Positions 57,009 to 63,568 of a DNA stretch of 64,000 nucleotides are shown here, in pieces; the stretch's first letter is position 1, and every line of letters begins with the position of its first letter. A program made the translations under genes and the position numbers. The stretch is from Xanthobacteraceae bacterium (GTDB lineage: Bacteria > Pseudomonadota > Alphaproteobacteria > Rhizobiales > Xanthobacteraceae): the NCBI GenBank assembly GCA_019635635.1, contig JAHBZB010000001.1, forward strand, positions 1,116,001 to 1,180,000, given 5' to 3'. A model generated the notes under the pieces. It was not told the DNA's origin, searched no databases, and saw nothing but the letters and a program-made list of their open reading frames with translations.

Positions 57009-57767
57009 ATGCTACGATACGGTCGTGACCTTTATAATTTTCAGGTGCTAAGCGACTTTGATCTCGAAACCTCAATGGAGGATTTCGAAACAGCCCATGA
57101 TGCAAAGAAGAATCGAGCCCGCATTTGTACGTGGCTTGCTAAAGGTGACGAGGCAGCGCGGATGCTTTCCGCTAAGTTGTCTCAGTGTGGTGAAGAGCGC
57201 CCATGCTATTCCGGAGCATGTCACGTTTGCATGCGCAGAATGCGTCGCGGTTGGTCAGCAAGGGTTGCTAGCGCAGTTCGTGCGGACGATGAACAATGGA
57301 CCGCTGTGAGTGCTATCCCGGGTGAGACTTTTGCTATCGGCAAACTAAACCAGTTTGATCCGAGAGTCATGAAGGCAAGGCTTCTGAAACAGATCAAACG
57401 CAGTCAGTTAGTTTCGAAAGTTGCGCTCGGCGGGATTGATTTCAGCGTCGAAATTAGAGGAGCTCAGGTCGTCTGGGCCCCACACTGGTATTTTCTGATC
57501 AAAGGTAGTCGTTCGGACGTAAGCGCGGCGCTCAAAAAGTACTATCCCACAAGCCTTTTCATTCGGAGGCCATTCGAGATGCGGATGGTCGATAAGGAGA
57601 AGGTTCTTAGGGCAGGGTCTTACTCTCTAAAGGCAGCGTTTTTTCTCAAAGACCGCAATCGGCCTGGGAATTGGTTGAAGCCGATAAATAGGACACATTG
57701 GCTCGAGTTCGCGCCATTGCTTGATAAGTGGGGTGTAATTGCACGACTTATCGATTACGGTTTTTGA
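57009..57767 (+). CDS. Rep-like protein with Cys cluster and HUH-type traits
   Basis: The 252-residue protein has a Cys group ERPCYSGACHVCMRRMRRGW (residues about 62-81) resembling the zinc motif of rolling-circle Rep proteins, then VVWAPHWYFLIKGS, which matches motif 2 (HxH) except that Tyr replaces the second His, and SYSLKAAFFLK, similar to the YxxK motif 3. Together these suggest a degenerate HUH endonuclease or a diverged relative. The ATG at 57009 follows AAAGGAG by six bases. The tandem octamers upstream support a replication role. This is the island gene with the clearest mechanistic hint, but the assignment is tentative. Confidence 0.5.
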   Translation: MLRYGRDLYNFQVLSDFDLETSMEDFETAHDAKKNRARICTWLAKGDEAARMLSAKLSQCGEERPCYSGACHVCMRRMRRGWSARVASAVRADDEQWTAVSAIPGETFAIGKLNQFDPRVMKARLLKQIKRSQLVSKVALGGIDFSVEIRGAQVVWAPHWYFLIKGSRSDVSAALKKYYPTSLFIRRPFEMRMVDKEKVLRAGSYSLKAAFFLKDRNRPGNWLKPINRTHWLEFAPLLDKWGVIARLIDYGF

Positions 57768-57924
57768 ACGCGTTGAGACGAAAATTTGCTATCGAGTGTG
57801 TACTCAACCCGTCAACTCAAAACAGCTCAACAATTGCTCTAACGTACTCGTCAACACGCGGGATCATTGAATCTATCCCGTCGAGATATTTGAGCTCTCG
57901 GACAAGGGCAAATGATCTTGGGTC

Positions 57925-58419
57925 TTAGCGCCTCGTTGTCCTCCGCTTACGCGCACATTCGTTGATCCCGCCTAGCCGAATAATTTGAGCTCCGCCTAGT
58001 TTAGCAGGAGTTTTACGGCCCTCTACCGTCCGTAAGCACGCAGCCCACCGATATCGTACTTTCCGGTCGATCTGACTGCCGCAAACAGTCAGCAGAAGGG
58101 CCTGATAAACGTCGCGACCCGGAGGCACCTCGAAATGCTCTCTAAGGCCGGTCAGTAAATCGTCTTGTCGCCTCAGACGACGCCATTCGCAAAGCTCTTC
58201 GTACACCGCCCCTAGGAAGTGAATGTGCCTATTTCGCTTTTGTGAAATAGCTGCCTGCGCCCATTCTTTTCGCAGGGTGACGAGCGTTCTCACGATGTCT
58301 GCCGGCGGGGTTATGCGCCTACGCTCTTCCTCGATGCATCGCGCAAGATCACCCGACGGTTCTTCACCCCAGCACCGAGCAACACGAAGTAGCTCCTTCA
58401 ATCTGGCATCGCTTTTCAT
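57925..58419 (-). CDS. hypothetical basic island protein
   Basis: The 164-residue protein is rich in Arg (RRLRRQDDLLTGLREHFEVP and a basic C-terminus KRRTTRR), consistent with nucleic-acid contact. I recognise no family. The ATG at 58417-58419 follows GAGGAGGT by five bases, the strongest ribosome binding site in this part of the island, which decides the start against the longer frame to 58488. It is divergent from the 68-residue gene with a 17-base palindrome between. Confidence 0.6.
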   Translation of the reverse strand: MKSDARLKELLRVARCWGEEPSGDLARCIEEERRRITPPADIVRTLVTLRKEWAQAAISQKRNRHIHFLGAVYEELCEWRRLRRQDDLLTGLREHFEVPPGRDVYQALLLTVCGSQIDRKVRYRWAACLRTVEGRKTPAKLGGAQIIRLGGINECARKRRTTRR

Positions 58420-58470
58420 AGCTAACCTCCTCGTTTGACCGAAAATGGAAATTAGCGAATCACGAGAAAC

Positions 58471-58487
58471 TGTCGTCTGAGACGACA
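58471..58487. promoter_or_regulatory. 17-base palindromic operator
   Basis: TGTCGTCTGAGACGACA is a perfect palindrome of 8-base arms around a central G. It lies 52 bases before the minus-strand gene at 58419 and 89 bases before the plus-strand gene at 58576, a typical position for a divergent operator. Confidence 0.65.
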
Positions 58488-58575
58488 CGGTTATTTCGCG
58501 GTACGGTAGTCGTATCTCGGCTCAAAACAAGCGTTTGCAATCCTGTAAAAAATAAGAAACAAGCAGGAGTTTACG

Positions 58576-58782
58576 ATGACGCGCCCGATTATTAAGCCCA
58601 AGCACCTTCGCGATTGCGACTGGGATGTCGATGAGATTGCGTTGGCGATGTCCATCCTTGAATCAAAATTGCGAAAGCACCACCGCGCAGACCGGCGGCA
58701 GAACAAACCTAAACGTGGCTACGGTGGTGCTCCAATTATCGGGTACACCGAGCATGGCAAGCCAATTCTTGATTGGTCTTGA
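58576..58782 (+). CDS. small hypothetical island protein
   Basis: The 68-residue protein has a helical segment (DVDEIALAMSILESKLRKHH), a strongly basic stretch (RADRRQNKPKRG), and the closing GAPIIGYTEHGKPILDWS. I do not recognise a family. GCAGGAG lies six bases before the ATG, and the palindromic operator lies upstream. It may be the small partner of the divergent regulator-like gene. Confidence 0.58.
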   Translation: MTRPIIKPKHLRDCDWDVDEIALAMSILESKLRKHHRADRRQNKPKRGYGGAPIIGYTEHGKPILDWS

Positions 58783-58796
58783 TACCTGAGCGTACT

Positions 58797-59339
58797 TCAA
58801 GTCCACCGGTAAATTGTTATGCTGGGGTAGGAGTCGCGAAGAATTGCAAAGAGCCGATCGCGGCCACCTTTCGTGTCGAACCCTAATTTAGCCGTGCCGA
58901 ATTCACCGGTTAGGTAGGCTACACGGTAAGTAAAATGGATTGACGCGGTTACTTCCGCGCGGACTGTCGTTGTCGTCGCATTGCTTACTTCCGACAGATC
59001 GAGTTCTCGCGGAAAGAGCGGCACAATGCCACCCATCCCGTCTAAACCTAAGCGGACGGGATATGTGACCTTGCCCTCGTGAATCTGAACACCGCGCCCT
59101 TCAAGCAATAGGACCCAGCCGATCACGGGTGCCGTCACGAGAGTGGCGAGCGGTGCCGAAAACACCGCTCCGAGGGAGATTACCGCGAGAATCCCAAAGC
59201 CAATGATAAAATACCAGTTTCGGATAACCAACTCGCCTTTCGGACCCTGCGCGAAGCCCCATTTGGCTCGGTTTTTGTCAAAAGGTGGGGCTGACGACCG
59301 AGGAGAAGACGGCGTGCTGCGTTCGTTGGAATTATGCAT
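58797..59339 (-). CDS. hypothetical membrane protein with PH-like domain features
   Basis: The 180-residue protein has a polar N-terminus, a membrane hairpin at about residues 44-82 (FIIGFGILAVISLGAVFSAP), and then a domain of alternating strands (GRGVQIHEGKVTYPVRLGLD, later FGTAKLGFDTKGGRDRLFAI) like bacterial PH-like membrane proteins. The family is not recognised. AGGA lies seven bases before the ATG at 59339. It shares a 60-base AT-rich region with the divergent XRE regulator. Confidence 0.58.
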   Translation of the reverse strand: MHNSNERSTPSSPRSSAPPFDKNRAKWGFAQGPKGELVIRNWYFIIGFGILAVISLGAVFSAPLATLVTAPVIGWVLLLEGRGVQIHEGKVTYPVRLGLDGMGGIVPLFPRELDLSEVSNATTTTVRAEVTASIHFTYRVAYLTGEFGTAKLGFDTKGGRDRLFAILRDSYPSITIYRWT

Positions 59340-59399
59340 TTGAAATCCTGTGTTATATAGTATGTGGGACTTCCATACACCAGATGTTGCTCTGCGTGT

Positions 59400-59687
59400 A
59401 TGGAGAGCAAAGACTTGTTGGCTTGGAATGTTCGGAAGCTGCGGGTCGCGAAGGGCGTTTCCCAGGAGGCGCTAGCCTTAGAGGCGGGCGTCGAGCGGGC
59501 TTATCTGAGCAAGGTCGAAAAAGGCGACGAAAATCCTTCGCTCAAGATGGTGGACAAGCTCGCCAAGGCTCTAGGCGTACAGACGGCAACATTATTCGCC
59601 GTTCCTGCCAGGTTGGATGAACAGCCCAAGAACCTGAAAGGCGGCCCAAAGCCGCGCTCCACCGCACGAGCGAAACGCTCGAAGTAA
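59400..59687 (+). CDS. XRE family helix-turn-helix regulator
   Basis: The 95-residue protein is a Cro/CI-type regulator: NVRKLRVAKGVSQEALALEA, then GVERAYLSKVEKGDENPSLK with the recognition helix in AYLSKVEKG. The basic C-terminal tail (ARAKRSK) is unusual for the family. The ATG at 59400 is used although the ribosome binding site is weak. An imperfect inverted pair GTATG/CATAC (59360-59378) in the 60-base gap to the membrane-protein gene may be its operator. Confidence 0.85.
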   Translation: MESKDLLAWNVRKLRVAKGVSQEALALEAGVERAYLSKVEKGDENPSLKMVDKLAKALGVQTATLFAVPARLDEQPKNLKGGPKPRSTARAKRSK

Positions 59688-59692
59688 GGTCG

Positions 59693-60559
59693 CTAGCTAG
59701 AAGAATAGCCGATCAAACATACGCGCTTGAAACCCGGCGTTGAGTTCTGAGCGGCATGAATCGCTTCGACAATGGTTCGTCTGATTTTATCTACAGTCGA
59801 TCGTGAGCCCGGAATGCTGATTAGCGGTACTTCGATGGATTCGATGCCCATACCGGCAGCCAGTTCCAGAGCGGATATATAAGCCTCCCGCAAATTCAAC
59901 CGCTGTCTAAAAGCTACTTCGCTGTCCACGTAAGGTGTTCGGCTATGCACGATGTAGCGAAAGGGAGAGAAATATCCTCGTGTGATTATCGCCCAAGGTA
60001 AGCGAACCAGTTTTGCGGTTGCAAGCTCACAGTCTCTTCGCATGCGAGGGCCGGCTTCCGCGTGAATACGGAAACTTCGGTAATCTCGCACTGCCGGTAG
60101 AAATGCTTCGTCAGTTAGACAAACGCTAGCTTCGACGTCACTCGTTCGGTGAAAGTCTCGGAAAATTTCCAGTCTTCCGCCTTTGGGTAACTCAAAGATT
60201 GTGTCCGGCGGTGAGCCATCAGCGTGCCGGTGGCGCCGAATGCTCCCGTAAGCCACATCTGTGGCCAACAACGCCGACTCGGTGAGTGAGACTACTGAAC
60301 ATGCGCTGGTGGAAAGCTGAAGGAGATTAAAGAGTTCGTGTTCAGTTTTTGCGATGTATTTAAGGAATGCCTCCAGATGGATAGCTAGTGAATTTTGACT
60401 TCGAGAGTCCCACACCAAGTGAATGGCTTGGAGAATTTGTTCTCGACTAGTCGCATTACTCCAAGCGGGCAGGAGAAATGGCGAGTTGAGATTGATTTCG
60501 TTGCGATAGGCTTCGAGTGAAGAGACCGAATTAGGGGGACTGTTGACGGTGCTGTGCAT
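59693..60559 (-). CDS. divergent macro-domain-like protein
   Basis: The 288-residue protein has, from about residue 135, a pattern close to macro domains: GGRLEIFRDFHRTSDVEASV, CLTDEAFLPAVRDYRSFRIH, AEAGPRMRRDCELATAKLVR, GYFSPFRYIVHSRTPYV, LREAYISALELAAGMGIESI, and VPLISIPGSR. The glycine-rich loop that normally contacts ADP-ribose is degenerate. The N-terminal 130 residues are helical and unrecognised. The ATG at 60557-60559 follows GAGGTGA and is 9 bases after the DUF3768 stop. ADP-ribose binding or removal is an inference from the fold. Confidence 0.55.
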   Translation of the reverse strand: MHSTVNSPPNSVSSLEAYRNEINLNSPFLLPAWSNATSREQILQAIHLVWDSRSQNSLAIHLEAFLKYIAKTEHELFNLLQLSTSACSVVSLTESALLATDVAYGSIRRHRHADGSPPDTIFELPKGGRLEIFRDFHRTSDVEASVCLTDEAFLPAVRDYRSFRIHAEAGPRMRRDCELATAKLVRLPWAIITRGYFSPFRYIVHSRTPYVDSEVAFRQRLNLREAYISALELAAGMGIESIEVPLISIPGSRSTVDKIRRTIVEAIHAAQNSTPGFKRVCLIGYSSS

Positions 60560-60568
60560 CGCTTCACC

Positions 60569-60898
60569 TCAGTATTCCGACGCAAGCATCAACGTCAGAA
60601 CTCGGCGGGTGATCGCCGGATCTGAGGGATCTTCCGAGCCGGACTGCAGGTCGGGTGAGTAATAGTCGATCTTGAAAAATACCTTCTGCTCCTCGATATC
60701 GATCGCACCAAAGTCGTGTTCTTGATGCGGATCGTTGTCTTCACAGAAATCGTCGAAAGCGGAGATAGCTTGGATTGCCCGGTTAACCGCTTCGGCTCCC
60801 AAAGCGGCGACACCCGGAGTCATTACCGCTACACCGCCCGACAGCTTTGTCCGTAATTTGTCGTTCAGCGCACGAATATTTTCTCGTCCGTATTTCAT
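60569..60898 (-). CDS. DUF3768 family protein
   Basis: The 109-residue protein matches DUF3768: IRALNDKLRTKLSGGVAVMT, FDDFCEDNDPHQEHDFGAID, FFKIDYYSPDLQSGSEDPSD, and PAITRRVLTLMLASEY. The family is frequent on alphaproteobacterial plasmids and islands; its function is unknown. GGAGAAAAGTC precedes the ATG at 60896-60898. It is the first gene of a two-gene unit with the macro-like protein downstream. Confidence 0.85.
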   Translation of the reverse strand: MKYGRENIRALNDKLRTKLSGGVAVMTPGVAALGAEAVNRAIQAISAFDDFCEDNDPHQEHDFGAIDIEEQKVFFKIDYYSPDLQSGSEDPSDPAITRRVLTLMLASEY

Positions 60899-60923
60899 GA
60901 CTTTTCTCCATATCCCTAAAAGC

Positions 60924-60953
60924 AGCAGGGGCGCCCTCGAGGCGCCCCTTGCT
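60924..60953 (-). terminator. hairpin between the 61592 gene and DUF3768
   Basis: AGCAGGGGCGCC (60924-60935) and GGCGCCCCTTGCT (60941-60953) form a stem with one bulge around CTCGA. On the minus strand it is followed by TGCTTTTAGGG, so termination is plausible but partial. Confidence 0.55.
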
Positions 60954-60968
60954 GAAAGTTGACGTTGA

Positions 60969-61592
60969 TTAAAGTGGTTTCGGGCACATCAGAGCGACCG
61001 AGCTCACATGTCTGACGGTCGGTGGCTGCCGCGGGAAATCCCTCCAGCGAACTGTGATTATGTTACCTTGACGCTTAAGTACCAAAGCTTCCCACCATCC
61101 GTCGTCGCGGTTCTGATGAACCAGTACGACGCTTCCTTCTTTGATTGACGCCCAGGTTTCTGGGAGCCGGCCGATCTGTCGCTCGTGCGCTACGGCAAGA
61201 ATCTGCCGTTGTAGTTCCGAGAGCTCGGGCTGTTTTAGGTTTTTGACGGCGGCCTTATCCTGCTCCGTCACTTCCGGAACGGTCGCTTTCCGGTCTGGAC
61301 TGTCGAGTGTTGCGGCCTCCAAAACCGCCTCGAATACCTCTCGCGGTACCTTTGCCGTAATGTTCATTCCCGTAGCTGCCACGTTGCCCAGCGGTATACG
61401 GGCGATTGCATCGGGCAGGGAAAGGATCGCGACCCGCCACACGTGCAAGCCGAGTTGTACCGCCGCTTTAGCGGCTGCATCCGCCTCCTTTTCAAGAAAC
61501 CGTGCGGCTCGTGGTTTGGAGTCTTCATCCAAGCCGAAGAGAATGATTTTCGTCGGCTTCGAAGTTGGTTTGGTGGCCTTCTTCACGCTCAT
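60969..61592 (-). CDS. hypothetical protein with C-terminal SH3/Tudor-like domain
   Basis: The 207-residue protein has a basic N-terminus (SVKKATKPTSKPTK), an Ala-rich segment (EKEADAAAKAAVQLGLHVWR), a middle part, and a C-terminal small beta barrel (EGSVVLVHQNRDDGWWEALV, then LKRQGNIITVRWRDFPRQP) like SH3 or Tudor domains. The family is not recognised. The ATG at 61590-61592 follows TTTTGGGAGA. A terminator-like hairpin lies directly upstream of the ribosome binding site. Confidence 0.58.
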   Translation of the reverse strand: MSVKKATKPTSKPTKIILFGLDEDSKPRAARFLEKEADAAAKAAVQLGLHVWRVAILSLPDAIARIPLGNVAATGMNITAKVPREVFEAVLEAATLDSPDRKATVPEVTEQDKAAVKNLKQPELSELQRQILAVAHERQIGRLPETWASIKEGSVVLVHQNRDDGWWEALVLKRQGNIITVRWRDFPRQPPTVRHVSSVALMCPKPL

Positions 61593-61608
61593 GAGGTTCT
61601 CCCAAAAG

Positions 61609-61638
61609 AAAAAGGCCCCGCGTAGTCGCAGAGCCTTT
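61609..61638 (-). terminator. terminator-like hairpin immediately upstream of the 61592 gene
   Basis: On the minus strand AAAGGC...GCG and CGC...GCCTTT (61638-61611) pair with two mismatches and a four-base loop, followed by TTTTTCTTTT. The T-run runs into the ribosome binding site of the gene starting at 61592. It may end the upstream transcript or act as an attenuator. Confidence 0.55.
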
Positions 61639-61728
61639 CAGAGTTGATCAGCGGCGAGCCAAAGCATGGCAGGCCGAATCATGCGTCACTACTATATTAC
61701 CACCAGCCTATTCTGTCAAATGACTGAA

Positions 61729-62727
61729 TCATAAGCTTTTCCGGCCTAGAACGCGGCGGCCGCAGGTTTCACGTAAAAAACAGTCTCGCTCTGAACACCT
61801 TTTGCGATCGTCGATTTGGTTGCCATTGCAAATATTGAAAATGCCTTGAGCACAAAAGCGCCAAATCGCAAGTTGCACGAACCTCGGAAAATGTGACGGA
61901 AACTCCGTATTAAATCGCCGGGCATCGACAGCGTTTGCCAGTACGTCGATCACATCGAAGCAACCTCCAGGCGCGTAACATTTGGCACCGTAAGGATGCA
62001 TTGCGCCGACGGTAGAAAGCGCACCAGTTCGGTGCAGGAAGTTGTGTACCAGAGAGTCCACGACGATGAGCTGTCTGCCGGCACGAAGCCAGTTGGATTT
62101 CTTTGGAGGCGCACTCATCAACAAGGTCGTAAGCGCCATTGCGATGACCTTGTCCGATATGCCGTAGACCGATCGCCATGGTGCGACTAACGCCTTATGA
62201 ATCGATCGCGAAGAGGGCGCGTCTGCGACTTCAGAAACCGCTTTGTCCAGGTATTGAACTAGATCACCGCCGGCTACATCGCGGATGAAGAAATAAAGGC
62301 TGAATGCCAGTTGATTTAGGCGACCATTTCGCAGCGGTAAGTCTGGGAGAGGGCACCTGTGGATTTCAGGTTGGCAGGAGCAATACCGGGTTAGTTTTTG
62401 GTAGCCGCACCCATTAAAGCTCCAGAATCCTCTCAACTTGTCGCACGAGGCTTGGCTCAGTGAACGACCAACTTCCTCGAACGTTGCATTCCCGTGTTGT
62501 GAGATATATCCGTTGACTGAACGATCCGACAGACCTTGATAACTAAACGTTTTCATAAACCAGTCGTAGAGAACAGCATTGTCGTGGGTTTGAATTGCTT
62601 TCTTGACCAGATTGGTTTTTGACCGAGCTTGAAGACCCACGAGCTCCGATGTGCCGTGAGCAATGTCGCAGAGGGTATTTATTAGCGTAGAGAGACGAGG
62701 CTGATATTTTACCGCTTCAATCATCAA
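61729..62727 (-). CDS. HhH/Cys-cluster DNA-glycosylase-like protein
   Basis: The 332-residue protein resembles endonuclease III-type helix-hairpin-helix enzymes in its second half: SVYGISDKVIAMALTTLLMS, then GRQLIVVDSLVHNFLHRTGA, where the Asp of VDS is at the place of the catalytic Asp. Near the C-terminus are four Cys (CNGNQIDDRKRCSERDCFLR and RETC), spaced C-x10-C-x4-C-x5-C, like an iron-sulfur loop. A second Cys group is in FNGCGYQKLTRYCSCQPEIH. The ATG overlaps the recombinase stop by four bases (62724-62727), so the two are coupled. The reaction is unknown. Confidence 0.55.
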   Translation of the reverse strand: MMIEAVKYQPRLSTLINTLCDIAHGTSELVGLQARSKTNLVKKAIQTHDNAVLYDWFMKTFSYQGLSDRSVNGYISQHGNATFEEVGRSLSQASCDKLRGFWSFNGCGYQKLTRYCSCQPEIHRCPLPDLPLRNGRLNQLAFSLYFFIRDVAGGDLVQYLDKAVSEVADAPSSRSIHKALVAPWRSVYGISDKVIAMALTTLLMSAPPKKSNWLRAGRQLIVVDSLVHNFLHRTGALSTVGAMHPYGAKCYAPGGCFDVIDVLANAVDARRFNTEFPSHFPRFVQLAIWRFCAQGIFNICNGNQIDDRKRCSERDCFLRETCGRRVLGRKSL

Positions 62728-63302
62728 ATCAGTGATACCAGCCGCCGCTGTGCATCGCTGTCACCGTCAATGTAACGCTGTGTGGTCTGTATTGATCGAT
62801 GGCCCGCGAGCAGCTGTACGTCTCTGAGCGAGCCGCCGGCTTTATGAACTAACCTGGCCGCACGAGTGACAAACGTGCGCCTTCCAGAGTGCGATGAGCA
62901 GCCGTCTAATCCCAGTTCACGATATTTGATCGCAAACCAATTAACGATGCTCATAGCCGACATATGACCGCCCCGCTCAGACCTGACGATTGGGCCGCTG
63001 AGGTGCTCGGCAGTTTTCGCTAATTTACGAAGTGCGAACTTTAGATCTGTATGAATGGGAATAGTTCTACCGTGTCGCTTTTTAGCGGCATTATCATTCA
63101 GTTCAATAATGTCGCTCACATCGCCTGCGGGCGTTAACACCATCGCCCAAGTGAGCTTTGAAATCTCGCTCGCTCGCAAGCCTGCTTTTACAGAGAGCAG
63201 AACGATGACTTTGTCGCGTTCTGGGTAGCGTGAGGAGCGGGTAGATCTGACGAGAGCGGATATATTTGTTTCTTGAAGTATTTTGGCTTGTTTGCCGGCC
63301 AT
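62724..63302 (-). CDS. catalytic-domain-only tyrosine recombinase
   Basis: The 192-residue protein is a tyrosine recombinase catalytic domain: VKAGLRASEISKLTWAMVLT (first Arg), GCSSHSGRRTFVTRAARLVH (HxxR-type box), and LAGHRSIQTTQRYIDGDSDA (His and nucleophilic Tyr in RYI). It lacks the N-terminal core-binding domain of normal integrases, which are near 400 residues. Such short forms recur in Bradyrhizobium-related genomes. Its stop codon overlaps the start of the HhH-like gene. The start is the ATG at 63300-63302. Confidence 0.85.
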   Translation of the reverse strand: MAGKQAKILQETNISALVRSTRSSRYPERDKVIVLLSVKAGLRASEISKLTWAMVLTPAGDVSDIIELNDNAAKKRHGRTIPIHTDLKFALRKLAKTAEHLSGPIVRSERGGHMSAMSIVNWFAIKYRELGLDGCSSHSGRRTFVTRAARLVHKAGGSLRDVQLLAGHRSIQTTQRYIDGDSDAQRRLVSLI

Positions 63303-63568
63303 CTATCTCGTTCAGAATCGTTCGCAGTAGAAGACTATCGAATTTAGCTGAGGCAGGCAATTTCAGTGGCACTTATTAGGAAAGTGCGGAAAGCTAATAA
63401 GTCTCTGCCAACTAGTTAGGAAATGGCGAAAAAACAAACAAGTACGAAAATTCACGCAGAGAAAATGAGTGCTGAACACGCAGACTTGTGTTGACGCACT
63501 TCAAAATGAAATCGAGAATCCTGTCCATCACAAGGCAGAGTTCTTCTCACTCGATATTTGAGGCTCAT
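63303..63568. other. divergent intergenic region with inverted and direct repeats
   Basis: CTTATTAG (63372-63379) and CTAATAAG (63394-63401) are a perfect inverted pair with 14 bases between. ATTAGGAAAGTGCGGAAA (from 63375) and GTTAGGAAATGGCGAAAA (from 63415) are a direct pair 40 bases apart. These lie upstream of the short recombinase and may be its binding sites. An ATG at 63506 is in frame with the next gene and gives a longer N-terminus, but it is less likely to be used. Confidence 0.6.

Noticed and set aside
57728-57928. 66-codon open frame after the Rep-like gene
   Set aside because: It begins inside the Rep-like gene, lacks a ribosome binding site and shows no recognisable feature.
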